DNA of 64,000 nucleotides from CBDIHH01 sp965279095 (GTDB taxonomy: Bacteria; Pseudomonadota; Alphaproteobacteria; Caulobacterales; Caulobacteraceae). Positions within the stretch are counted from its first letter, which is position 1, and the number at the start of each line of letters is the position of its first letter. The position numbers and the translations under genes were made by a program. The notes under the pieces were generated by a model. That model worked only from the letters and a program-made list of their open reading frames with translations. It was not told the DNA's origin and made no database searches. Where the stretch lies: contig CBDIHH010000007.1 of NCBI GenBank assembly GCA_965279095.1, positions 248,001 through 312,000 on the forward strand, in the 5' to 3' direction. This document shows positions 7,115 to 15,017 of the stretch, one piece after another.

Positions 7115-8518
7115 TTGGCCCGCACCCTCTACGACAAGCTGTGGGACAGCCACGTCGTCGCCGAAGAGCCCGATGGCTCGACCCTGATCTATGTCGACCG
7201 GCACCTGCTGCACGAGGTCTCGACCCCGCAGTCCTTCGTCGCCCTGGACGACAGCGGCAAGACCGTTCGGCGCCCCGAGACCAGCCTGGCCGTGGCCGAC
7301 CACGCGGTGCCGACCACCGGCCGCGGCGGAGTCATCGCCAATCCCCTCGCCCGCGCCCAGATCGAGCGCCTGGAGGAGAACGTCGCCCGGTTCGGCGTGC
7401 CCTACATCCCCCTGCTCGACCCCCGCCAGGGCATCGTCCACGTGATCGGGCCGGAGCTGGGCTTCACCCTGCCGGGGGTGACCCTGGCCTGCAGCGACAG
7501 CCACACCTCGACCCACGGCGCCTTCGGCTGCCTGGCCTTCGGGGTCGGGGCCAGCGAGGCCGGCATCATCCTGGCCACCCAGTGCCTGCGCCAGCAGCGC
7601 TCCAAGACCCTGCGGGTGGTGATGGAGGGGCGGCTGCATCCGGCCATCAACGCCAAGGATATGGCCCTGGCCCTGATCGCCGCCATTGGGGCGGACGGCG
7701 CCTCGGGCTACGCCATCGAATACGCCGGCCCCGCCGTGGAGGCCCTGTCGATGGAGGGCCGCATGACCCTGTGCAACATGTCCATCGAGGCGGGGGCGCG
7801 GGTCGGCATGGTGGCCCCGGACGAGACCACCTTCGCCTATGTGAAGGGCCGGCCCATGGCCCCCCAGGGCGCCCTGTGGGACCAGGCCCTGGCCTACTGG
7901 CGGACGCTGAAGTCGGACGAGGACGCCGTCTTCGACCGCACCGTCACCCTGGACGCCGGCGCCATCGCCCCGCACGTCACCTGGGGCACCAGCCCGCAGG
8001 ACGCCTCGCCCATCACCGACCGGGTCCCCGATCCCACGACCTACGCCGACCCCCAGCAGGCGGCCCGGGTGGCCAAGGCCCTGGGCTACATGGGCCTGGT
8101 CGCCGGCACGCCCCTGGACGAGGTGCGGGTGGACAAGGTTTTCATCGGGTCTTGCACCAACGGCCGCATCGAGGACCTGCGCGCCGCCGCCGCCGTGGCC
8201 TCGGGCCGCCATGTCGCCCCAGGGGTCGTGGCCCTGGTGGTGCCGGGGTCCACCTCGGTGAAGCTTCAGGCCGAGGCCGAGGGACTGGACAAGGTGTTCC
8301 TCGACGCCGGCTTCGAGTGGCGGCAGTCGGGCTGCTCCATGTGCGTGGCCATCAACGGCGACGGGGTCGCCGACGGCGAGCGCTGCGCGGCCACCTCCAA
8401 CCGCAACTTCGAGGGCCGCCAGGGCAAGGGCGCCCGCACCCACCTGATGAGCCCGGCCATGGCCGCCGCGGCCGCCACCGCCGGCCATCTGGTCGACGTC
8501 CGCACCCTGGTGATCTGA
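7115..8518 (+). CDS. leuC: 3-isopropylmalate dehydratase large subunit (aconitase family)
   Basis: The 467-residue product begins MARTLYDKLWDSH and has the three [4Fe-4S] cysteines C347 (FIGSCTNGR), C407 and C410 (SGCSMC), the same numbers as in E. coli LeuC. With LeuD it hydrates and dehydrates 2-alkylmalate-type acids. The start is TTG, with TAGGA about 8 bases upstream; no closer ATG or GTG exists. It heads a five-gene run with leuD, a lyase, a dehydrogenase and a GntR regulator rather than leuA/leuB. The pair may therefore serve another alkylmalate- or alkylmaleate-type substrate, as DmdAB does in nicotinate fermentation. Sequence alone does not separate these roles. Confidence 0.93.
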   Translation: MARTLYDKLWDSHVVAEEPDGSTLIYVDRHLLHEVSTPQSFVALDDSGKTVRRPETSLAVADHAVPTTGRGGVIANPLARAQIERLEENVARFGVPYIPLLDPRQGIVHVIGPELGFTLPGVTLACSDSHTSTHGAFGCLAFGVGASEAGIILATQCLRQQRSKTLRVVMEGRLHPAINAKDMALALIAAIGADGASGYAIEYAGPAVEALSMEGRMTLCNMSIEAGARVGMVAPDETTFAYVKGRPMAPQGALWDQALAYWRTLKSDEDAVFDRTVTLDAGAIAPHVTWGTSPQDASPITDRVPDPTTYADPQQAARVAKALGYMGLVAGTPLDEVRVDKVFIGSCTNGRIEDLRAAAAVASGRHVAPGVVALVVPGSTSVKLQAEAEGLDKVFLDAGFEWRQSGCSMCVAINGDGVADGERCAATSNRNFEGRQGKGARTHLMSPAMAAAAATAGHLVDVRTLVI

Positions 8519-8519
8519 C

Positions 8520-9137
8520 ATGGAAAAATTCACCACCCTGCGCGGCGTCGCCGCGCCGATGCTCGAGGACGACGTCGACACCGACGCCATCTATCCGGCG
8601 CGCTACCTGCTGGTGATGGATCGCAAGGGGCTGGGCCAGTATCTGTTCCGCGACCGCCGCTTCACCGAGGACGGGCAGGAACTGCCGGGCTTCCTGCTCA
8701 ACCAGCCGCCCTTCGACAAGGCCGTGATCCTGCTGGCCGGGGCCAATTTCGGCTGCGGCTCCAGCCGCGAGCAGGCGCCGTGGACCCTGTCGGGCTTCGG
8801 CATCCGCTGCGTCATCGCCTCCAGCTTCGGCGAGATCTTCTACGCCAACTGTTTCAAGAACGGCATGCTGCCGATCGTCCTGCCCACCGAGGTGATCGCC
8901 GTCATCGCCGAGGCCGCCAGGACCGGCGAGCCCATCGAGATCGACCTGACCCAGCAGGAAATCCGCCTGCCCGGGGCTGCCCCGATCGCCTTCGACATCG
9001 CCCCGGCCCGGCGCGAGGCCCTGCTCACCGGCTGGGACGACATCGACCTGATCCTCAACAACAACGCCGGCGCCATCGACGCCTTCGAGACGCGCCATCG
9101 CGGCGCCCAACCCTGGCTGTTCGCGCAGCAGTCCTGA
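8520..9137 (+). CDS. leuD: 3-isopropylmalate dehydratase small subunit
   Basis: The 205-residue aconitase swivel-domain protein starts at ATG 8520, one base after the leuC stop. It shows DDVDTDAIYPARYL near the N terminus and the GANFGCGSSREQAPW substrate-recognition loop in the middle, followed by SFGEIFYANCFKNG. These are the defining LeuD features. It forms the active heterodimer or heterotetramer with LeuC. Its length matches proteobacterial LeuD (about 200 residues). The operon context (lyase and dehydrogenase downstream, no leuB) leaves open whether its physiological substrate is isopropylmalate. Confidence 0.93.
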   Translation: MEKFTTLRGVAAPMLEDDVDTDAIYPARYLLVMDRKGLGQYLFRDRRFTEDGQELPGFLLNQPPFDKAVILLAGANFGCGSSREQAPWTLSGFGIRCVIASSFGEIFYANCFKNGMLPIVLPTEVIAVIAEAARTGEPIEIDLTQQEIRLPGAAPIAFDIAPARREALLTGWDDIDLILNNNAGAIDAFETRHRGAQPWLFAQQS

Positions 9138-9174
9138 CCCCTGCCGACCACCCGACGCCCCAAGGAGTAGCCCC

Positions 9175-10059
9175 ATGTCCAAGCCCATCCTTCGCCAGAA
9201 GCTCGATCGCGGGGAGTTCTTCGTCGCCCCCGGCATCCAGGACATGATCACCGCGGTGATCGCCAAGAGCGTCGGCTTCGACCTGGTCTACGCCACGGGC
9301 TACTGGATGACCGCCTCGGCCCTGGGCCTGCCGGACGCCGGCATCGCCACCTATACGGAGATGGTCGACCGGGTGGCGACCCTGGCGCGGACCCTGCCGG
9401 ACGCCGCCATCATCGCCGACGCCGACACCGGCTACGGCGGCCTGCTCAATGTCCACCACACCGTGCGCGGCTTCGAGTCGGCCGGCGCCACGGCCATCCA
9501 GATCGAGGACCAGGAGTTCCCCAAGAAGTGCGGCCACACTCCGTTCAAGCGGGTCGTGCCGATGGATGTGATGGTCGAGAAGATCAAGGTGGCCGTGGAG
9601 GCCCGCACCGACCCCAACACGGTGATCATCGCGCGCAGCGACGCCAAGCAGGCCGAGGGCTTCGACGCCATGCTGCGCCGCTGCGAAGCCTATGCGGCGG
9701 CCGGCGCCGACATGGTCTTCCCCGAGGCGCTCCATACCGACGAGGAGATGCGCAAGGCCTGCAGCGTCATCGCGGCCCCCTGCCTGGCCAACATGGCCGA
9801 CGGCGGCAAGACCCCGATCCACAGCGCCACCGAGCTGCAGCAGATCGGCTACGCCGGGGCCATCTTCCCGGCCATGTGCTCCCTCGCCGCCGCAGCGGCC
9901 GTGCACAAGGCGCTCAGCAGCCTGAAGACGACGGGCACCAGCGTCAGCCCCGACGTGCCCCTGTTCAACTTCGAGGAGTTCTGCAAGCTGATCGGCTTCG
10001 AAGAGGTCTGGGCGTTCGAACGCAAATGGGCCAGCGCGGACAGCGGAGAGGCCGCGTGA
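9175..10059 (+). CDS. Isocitrate lyase / PEP-mutase family C-C lyase
   Basis: The 294-residue TIM-barrel protein has D82 and D84 (ADADTGYGG), E111-D112 (IQIEDQ) for Mg2+ binding, and the catalytic-loop cysteine C119 in KKCGH. KKCGH marks lyases (isocitrate, 2-methylisocitrate, 2,3-dimethylmalate) rather than phosphomutases. It cleaves a 2-hydroxy-dicarboxylate-type substrate into an oxoacid and a smaller acid. Starting after AAGGAGTAGCCCC, it is 37 bp from leuD. A LeuCD-like hydratase next to this lyase mirrors dimethylmaleate hydratase plus dimethylmalate lyase; that match is inference. Its stop overlaps the next start. Confidence 0.88.
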   Translation: MSKPILRQKLDRGEFFVAPGIQDMITAVIAKSVGFDLVYATGYWMTASALGLPDAGIATYTEMVDRVATLARTLPDAAIIADADTGYGGLLNVHHTVRGFESAGATAIQIEDQEFPKKCGHTPFKRVVPMDVMVEKIKVAVEARTDPNTVIIARSDAKQAEGFDAMLRRCEAYAAAGADMVFPEALHTDEEMRKACSVIAAPCLANMADGGKTPIHSATELQQIGYAGAIFPAMCSLAAAAAVHKALSSLKTTGTSVSPDVPLFNFEEFCKLIGFEEVWAFERKWASADSGEAA

Positions 10060-10979
10060 CCCAGGTCGCCCTGATCGGCGTCGGCAATGTCGGCCGCTCC
10101 TGGGCGGTGGTGTTCGCCCGCGCCGGCTGCCGGGTGGCCCTGTGGGACGCCGTCGACGCCGCCGTGCCGACGGCGATGCCGTTGATCGCGGCGGCGCTGG
10201 CGGACATGGGGCCGGCGCCCGGCGTCGCCGACCCGATGGCCCTGATCCGCCCCGCCGCCAGCCTGGCCGACGCCCTGGACGGCGTCGACTATGTGCAGGA
10301 GAGCGCGGTGGAGCAGCTGGAGGCCAAGAAGGCCCTGTTCGCCCAGATGGACGCGCTCGCGCCGCCTGGGGCGATCATCGCCAGTTCGACCTCGGCCATT
10401 CCCGGCTCGGCCTTCTGCGAGGGACTGACGGGGGCGGCGCGGTGCCTGGTGGCCCACCCCGTCAATCCGCCGCACGTGATCCCCCTGGTGGAGCTGTGCG
10501 CCACGCCCTGGACCTCGGCGGCGACCATCGAGCGGGCCCGCGCCCTGATGACCCAGGTCGGCCAGTCGCCGGTGGTGCTCAACCGCGAGGTCGACGGGTT
10601 CCTGCTGAACCGGCTGCAGTGGGCGCTGATGGGCGAGGCCATGCACCTGGTCGGCGAGGGCTATTGCTCGCCCGAGGATATCGATCGGGTGCTGACCGAC
10701 GGCCTGGCCCTGCGCTGGGCCTTCATCGGCCCGTTCCAGGTGGCCCACCTGAATTCCACGGCGGGGGTGCAGGGCTATTATTCCGGCCTCAGCCAGGCGA
10801 TCTCGCGGGTGCAGTCCAGCCTGCAGACCGACTACCCGCCCCGCCAGGACGTGGTCGACCGCATCCACGCCGGCCTGGCCGAGACGATCCCCGTGCCCGC
10901 CATCCCCGATCGCCAGAAATGGCGCGACCGCCGCATCCAGGCCCTGCGCCGGCACCTGGCCGGCGAGAAGACGGGCTGA
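10056..10979 (+). CDS. 3-hydroxyacyl-CoA dehydrogenase family protein (lambda-crystallin / L-gulonate dehydrogenase type)
   Basis: The 307-residue product begins with GTG at 10056, overlapping the preceding TGA (GTGA), with GGAGAGG upstream. Residues 1-180 form the NAD-binding domain with IGVGNVGRSW (7-16). The catalytic segment reads HPVNPPHVIPLVEL, the form seen in lambda-crystallin/L-gulonate 3-dehydrogenase and carnitine dehydrogenase rather than the HFFNP form of fatty-acid enzymes. The C-terminal helical domain runs to RRHLAGEKTG. It probably oxidises a free 3-hydroxy acid. It is translationally coupled to the lyase, so the two likely act in one pathway. Confidence 0.85.
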   Translation: MTQVALIGVGNVGRSWAVVFARAGCRVALWDAVDAAVPTAMPLIAAALADMGPAPGVADPMALIRPAASLADALDGVDYVQESAVEQLEAKKALFAQMDALAPPGAIIASSTSAIPGSAFCEGLTGAARCLVAHPVNPPHVIPLVELCATPWTSAATIERARALMTQVGQSPVVLNREVDGFLLNRLQWALMGEAMHLVGEGYCSPEDIDRVLTDGLALRWAFIGPFQVAHLNSTAGVQGYYSGLSQAISRVQSSLQTDYPPRQDVVDRIHAGLAETIPVPAIPDRQKWRDRRIQALRRHLAGEKTG

Positions 10980-10982
10980 GCC

Positions 10983-11711
10983 ATGACCGACTTGACCCTC
11001 GATCCCGACAGTGTCGCCGATCCGGTGGGCCGCAAGACCGCCAGCTCCCGCGCCTACCAGACCATCCGCGAGATGATCTTCGCTGGCCGGTTCGAGCCCG
11101 GCGAGCGCCTGAAGGAGGATGACCTCACCAGCCTGTGTGGTGTCTCGAGGACCCCCGTGCGCGAGGCCCTGCGGCGGCTGGCCACCGAAGGCCTGGTGAT
11201 CGACAACCCCCACCACGGGGTGCAGGTGGCGGTGGTCCAGGTCGCCGACCTGGAGGAGATCTACACCCTGCGGGCCATGGTCGAGAGCCACGCCGCCATG
11301 CGCGCGGCGACCCGCATCAGCCCCGACCAGATCGAGCGGCTGAAGACCCTGGCGGCGATCATGGAGGACGCCATCGAGGAGGGCGAGGAGGCCGACCAGC
11401 TTCGCTTCATCCCCGCCAACGCAGAGTTTCACCGCTGTATCTGGGAGGCGGCCCTCAGCCCGCGCCTGGCGCACATGGCCGCCCTGGTGGTGGAGCTGCC
11501 CCTGACGGTGCGGACCTTCTCCAGCTATTCCGCCGACGACCGGCGGCGGTCCGCCGTGCACCACCGCGACATCATCGCCGCCTTCGAGGCGCGCAGCCCC
11601 GAGTGGGCCTCATCGGTGATGTCCAGCCACATCCACGCCGCCTTCCAGGCCCTGGCGCGGGAGAACAAGGGGGCGGACGCCAAGCTGCAAGCCGGTCTCC
11701 TGGCTCCTTGA
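10983..11711 (+). CDS. GntR-family regulator, FCD (FadR) subfamily
   Basis: The 242-residue product has an N-terminal winged helix (about residues 20-85: YQTIREMIFAGRFEPGERLKE is typical, then VSRTPVREALRRL) and a C-terminal all-helical FCD ligand domain (about 95-225, with FH at the LRFIPANAEFHRCIW segment). Such regulators sense organic acids or CoA-linked intermediates. It starts 3 bases after the dehydrogenase stop, so it belongs to the leuC operon. FCD regulators bind YGTMKACR-type palindromes, which match the TCGTATACAA elements at 12853 and 30276. It is therefore the best candidate regulator for those promoters (inference). Confidence 0.9.
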   Translation: MTDLTLDPDSVADPVGRKTASSRAYQTIREMIFAGRFEPGERLKEDDLTSLCGVSRTPVREALRRLATEGLVIDNPHHGVQVAVVQVADLEEIYTLRAMVESHAAMRAATRISPDQIERLKTLAAIMEDAIEEGEEADQLRFIPANAEFHRCIWEAALSPRLAHMAALVVELPLTVRTFSSYSADDRRRSAVHHRDIIAAFEARSPEWASSVMSSHIHAAFQALARENKGADAKLQAGLLAP

Positions 11712-11774
11712 TCCCAGGCCCTGGCGCGCTGTCCGGTTGAACCCAGCCAATTGAACGGGCCGCCCGAACCATCC

Positions 11775-11912
11775 CCGTCATCCTAGGCCTTGTGCCTAGG
11801 ACCCAGACGCGCCGACGGTTCAGAACCGTGCGATGCACGAACATTGAAATCGCAGCGTTTCTGGGTCCTAGGCACAAGGCCTAGGTCCTAGGCACAAGGC
11901 CTAGGATGACGG
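11775..11912. repeat. Palindromic intergenic repeat, family D (copy 1), with internal 20-bp tandem duplication
   Basis: An inverted repeat with CGTCATCCTAGG-type outer arms lies between the convergent GntR and lyase genes. The right arm contains the 20-mer TCCTAGGCACAAGGCCTAGG twice in perfect tandem (11866-11885 and 11886-11905), while the left arm has one copy of its complement. The unit is itself nearly palindromic. It could act as a bidirectional terminator. Confidence 0.85.
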
Positions 11913-11929
11913 GCGGATGGGATGGCGCC

Positions 11930-12853
11930 CTACGCCGCGCGGGCGGGGAACAGGCCGGCCTTGGACAGCATGCCGGGGGTGCGGTTGGCCCCGAGGCGCT
12001 CGGCGATCCATTTGGCGGTGTCGATCAGGCGGTCGAGGTCATAGCCGGTGGCCACCCCCATGCGCTCGAACATGTAGGCGACGTCCTCGGTGGGGATGTT
12101 GCCGGTGGCCGCGGGGGCGAAGGGGCAGCCGCCGATGCCGCCGATGGAGGCGTCCAGGCGGGTGACGCCGGCCCGCCAGGCGGCGTAGGCGTTGGCCAGG
12201 CCGGTGTTGCGGGTGTTGTGCAGGTGGATGCGCAGGGGCGTGCCGCCGATCTTGGGGCGCAGGGCCGAGACCAGGGCCTCCACCGCCACCGGGTCGCCGA
12301 CGCCGATGGTGTCGGCGATAGCGATCTCCTGGGCGCCGAAGGCCACGGCCTGCTCGGCCAGGGCGACGACGACGGCGTGTTCGACCTCGCCCTCGAAGGG
12401 GCAGCCGAACGAGGCGCCGATGGTGACGCCCCATGACAGGCCCGCCGCGGTGGCCGCGGGGGCGGCGTCGCCGATGGCCTTCATGGTCTCGGCCGACGAG
12501 ACCCCCTGGTTGCGGCGGTTGAAGGTCTCCGACGCCACCACCACGAAGTTGACGTCGTCGACGTCGGCCTTCACGGCGCGCTCGAAGCCGCGATAGTTGA
12601 GCACCAGGCCGCTGATCTGCACGCCGCGTTCGCGCAGGTCGGTCTCGCCGCGCAGGGCGGCCATGACCTGGTCGGCGTCGGCCATCTGCGGCACCGCCTT
12701 GGGATTGACGAAGCTGACCGCCTCGATGCGCCGGGCGCCGGCGTCGGCGGCGCGTTTGATGAGCTCGACCTTGTCGGCGGTGCTCATGTGCACCGGCTCG
12801 TTCTGCAGTCCGTCGCGGGGCGAGACTTCGATCAGCTCAACGGATGCGGACAT
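11930..12853 (-). CDS. Hydroxymethylglutaryl-CoA lyase family enzyme
   Basis: The 307-residue TIM-barrel lyase has the metal and catalytic motifs of HMG-CoA lyase: SPRDGLQNE (R13, D14), FGCPFEG, ADTIGVG, the metal-binding HLHNTRNTG, and GGCPFAPAATGN with the catalytic-loop cysteine. It cleaves a 3-hydroxy-acyl-CoA, most likely HMG-CoA or a related branched acyl-CoA, in the cytoplasm. ATG 12853 is used; an in-frame TTG at 12862 has no better ribosome binding site. The start codon overlaps a TCGTATACAA operator-like element. It is divergent from a CoA-transferase, a sensible partner for activating the free acid. Confidence 0.92.
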   Translation of the reverse strand: MSASVELIEVSPRDGLQNEPVHMSTADKVELIKRAADAGARRIEAVSFVNPKAVPQMADADQVMAALRGETDLRERGVQISGLVLNYRGFERAVKADVDDVNFVVVASETFNRRNQGVSSAETMKAIGDAAPAATAAGLSWGVTIGASFGCPFEGEVEHAVVVALAEQAVAFGAQEIAIADTIGVGDPVAVEALVSALRPKIGGTPLRIHLHNTRNTGLANAYAAWRAGVTRLDASIGGIGGCPFAPAATGNIPTEDVAYMFERMGVATGYDLDRLIDTAKWIAERLGANRTPGMLSKAGLFPARAA

Positions 12854-12862
12854 CGTATACAA
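12853..12862. promoter_or_regulatory. Operator-like element TCGTATACAA (site 1)
   Basis: This 10-bp imperfect palindrome (GTATAC core) overlaps the lyase start codon. Three relatives with the consensus TYGNATACAA lie at 12915, 30276 and 30340, all in divergent intergenic regions. The core fits the YGTMKACR pattern known for FCD-type GntR regulators. Confidence 0.6.
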
Positions 12863-12914
12863 TCTTTCGATCTTGCGCGGCCAGGACGGTCATATGGGAG
12901 GCGTTGATACCATA

Positions 12915-12924
12915 TTGAATACAA
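12915..12924. promoter_or_regulatory. Operator-like element TTGAATACAA (site 2)
   Basis: It lies within the longer palindrome ATTG-AATA-CAAT (12914-12925), 47 bp upstream of the CoA-transferase start and about 60 bp from site 1, so a regulator could bridge or block both divergent promoters. TACAAT at 12920-12925 could also be a -10 hexamer for the CoA-transferase, but no convincing -35 was found. Confidence 0.6.
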
Positions 12925-12970
12925 TGGGCCAAAATGTCACCGTGTCGGCTCGACCAGGGCACGGGAGTGA

Positions 12971-14170
12971 ATGATGGCGTCGAAAAACACGGGACCGCTC
13001 AAGGGGCTGCGCGTCGTCGAGATGGGCCAGCTCATCGCCGGCCCGTTCTGCGGCCAGCTGCTGGGCGACATGGGCGCCGAGGTCATCAAGGTGGAGCCCC
13101 CCGGCAAGGGTGATCCCATGCGCGACTGGGGTCGCGGCGACGAGACCCTGTGGTGGGAAGTCGTGGCCCGCAACAAGAAGTCCGTCAGCGCCAACCTGCG
13201 CGTCGCCGAGGGCCAGGAACTGGTCCGCAAGCTGATCGCCACCGCCGACATCGTGCTCGAGAACTTCCGCCCCGGCACCCTGGAGGGCTGGAACCTCGGG
13301 CCCGACAAGCTTCTGGAGATGAAGCCCGACCTGATCATCATCCGCGTGTCCGGCTACGGCCAGACCGGCCCCTATTCCGACCGCGCCGGGTTCGGCGGCA
13401 TCGGCGAGGCCATGGGCGGCTGGCGCTTTATCGTCGGAGATCCCGACCGGGCGCCCTCGCGGATGGGCATTTCGGTGGGCGACGCCATGGCGGCGACCTA
13501 CGGCTGCCTGGGCGCCCTGGCGGCGCTCCGCCATCGCGACCAGACCGGCCAGGGGCAGGTGGTGGACTCCTCGCTCTACGAGGGGGTCCTGCAGCTGATG
13601 GAAAGCATGATCCCCGACTACAGCGTCACCGGCTACATCCGTGAGCGCTCGGGCTCGGTCCTGCCGGGCATCGCGCCGTCCAACGTCTACCGCTGCCTGG
13701 ACGGCGAGTATCTGATCGGGGCCAACCAGGACACGGTCTTCGCCCGCCTGTGCGAGGCCATGGGCCAGCCGGAACTGGCCAAGGATCCCCGCTACGTCAA
13801 CCACGTCGCCCGCGGCCAGAACCAGAAGCAACTGGACGCGTTGATCGAGGACTGGACCAAGACCCTGACCATCGATGCCCTGGAGGCGCTGATGATCAAA
13901 TACGGCGTTCCCGCCGGCAAGATCTACCGGGCTCCGGAGATGCTGGAGGACCCGCACTTCAAGGCGCGTGAATCCATCATCGACGTACCGCATCCGAAGT
14001 GGAAGAATCTGAAGATGCAGAATGTCTTCCCCAAGCTGTCGGTGACTCCGGGCTCGGTCAGGTCGATCGCGCCCCAGACCATCGGCGAGCAGAACGATGA
14101 GATCTACGGAGGCCTGCTGGGCATCGACACCGACGCGATGGCCGATCTGAAGAGCCGCGGAGTGATCTAG
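12971..14170 (+). CDS. Class III CoA-transferase (CaiB/BaiF family)
   Basis: The 399-residue product starts GPLKGLRVVEMGQLIAGPF and continues with LGDMGAEVIKVEPP, the signature opening of CaiB/BaiF transferases. The segment VVDSSLYEG holds the expected catalytic-aspartate region (D about 198), and the family's interlocked-dimer length (~400) is respected. It moves CoA between a donor acyl-CoA and a carboxylic acid, activating the acid for the neighbouring lyase or beta-oxidation. Two ATGs (12971 and 12974) follow GGGAGTGA; either may be used. Its stop directly abuts the start of the IclR gene, so the two are one operon. Confidence 0.93.
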   Translation: MMASKNTGPLKGLRVVEMGQLIAGPFCGQLLGDMGAEVIKVEPPGKGDPMRDWGRGDETLWWEVVARNKKSVSANLRVAEGQELVRKLIATADIVLENFRPGTLEGWNLGPDKLLEMKPDLIIIRVSGYGQTGPYSDRAGFGGIGEAMGGWRFIVGDPDRAPSRMGISVGDAMAATYGCLGALAALRHRDQTGQGQVVDSSLYEGVLQLMESMIPDYSVTGYIRERSGSVLPGIAPSNVYRCLDGEYLIGANQDTVFARLCEAMGQPELAKDPRYVNHVARGQNQKQLDALIEDWTKTLTIDALEALMIKYGVPAGKIYRAPEMLEDPHFKARESIIDVPHPKWKNLKMQNVFPKLSVTPGSVRSIAPQTIGEQNDEIYGGLLGIDTDAMADLKSRGVI

Positions 14171-15013
14171 ATGGAAAAGGGTGTCCCCATACGGGCGGTC
14201 ACCCGCTCCATCGCGGTCCTGCAGGCCATCAACCGCCACGGCGCCCTGACGCTGATGGACATCGCCACCGAGATCAAGGTGCCCTACCCCACGGCCTGCC
14301 GGATCGTGCAGACCTTGCAGGTGGAGGGGCTGATCGAGCGCGAGCCGGGGCGCAAGCGCTACCGGCCGACCGCCCTGGTCCACACCCTGTCGCACGGCTT
14401 CCAGACCGACGACCACCTGGTCACCGCGGCCCGGCCGCACCTGGTGGAGCTGACCCGCCAGATCTCGTGGCCGGTGTCCCTGTGCACCCGGGTGGGCCAG
14501 AAGATGATGGTGCGCGATTCCACCCATTCCCTGACCTCCCTGACCTTCTCCAACTACTATCCAGGCTACACCCTGCCCCTGCTCGAATGCGCCAGTGGGC
14601 GGGTCTACATGGCCTATTGCTCGCAGATCGAGCGGGAGACGGTGCTGGAAGGGCTGCGCATGGAGGGCGGGCCCTTCGGGGCGGATGTCCTGCCGCAGTT
14701 CGAGTCCGGCGAGATGATCGAGCTGATCCGCGAGCACGGCTACGCCACCAAGGGCCGCAACCTCTATACGGAGAACCCCGGCAAGACCTCGTCCATCGCC
14801 GCCCCGGTGTTCGACGGGGACCGGCTGGTGGGCACCCTGTCGGTGATCTTCTTCTCGGCGTCGCTGAAGATGCCCAAGGCGGTGGAGCAGTTCGTGCCGT
14901 CGCTGACGCAATCGGCCCGCGCCATATCGGCCGCCCTGGCCGTGCATGAGGCCCCGCCGGACGCCAAGGGCGTGGTGATGCGCCTCAGCCCGAACCGCGG
15001 CGCGGCGGCCTGA
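14171..15013 (+). CDS. IclR-family transcriptional regulator
   Basis: The 280-residue product has an N-terminal winged helix (about residues 5-70; AVTRSIAVLQAINRHGALTL opening, then YPTACRIVQTLQVEGLIER) and a C-terminal GAF-like effector domain (about 85-260). It begins immediately after the CoA-transferase stop codon with no intergenic base. IclR regulators usually control adjacent catabolic genes in response to aromatic or organic acids, so the CoA-transferase is the obvious target. The FCD regulator at 10983 is a competing candidate for the divergent promoter. It converges with the FAD-oxidase gene, 4 bases apart. Confidence 0.9.
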   Translation: MEKGVPIRAVTRSIAVLQAINRHGALTLMDIATEIKVPYPTACRIVQTLQVEGLIEREPGRKRYRPTALVHTLSHGFQTDDHLVTAARPHLVELTRQISWPVSLCTRVGQKMMVRDSTHSLTSLTFSNYYPGYTLPLLECASGRVYMAYCSQIERETVLEGLRMEGGPFGADVLPQFESGEMIELIREHGYATKGRNLYTENPGKTSSIAAPVFDGDRLVGTLSVIFFSASLKMPKAVEQFVPSLTQSARAISAALAVHEAPPDAKGVVMRLSPNRGAAA

Positions 15014-15017
15014 GGCG

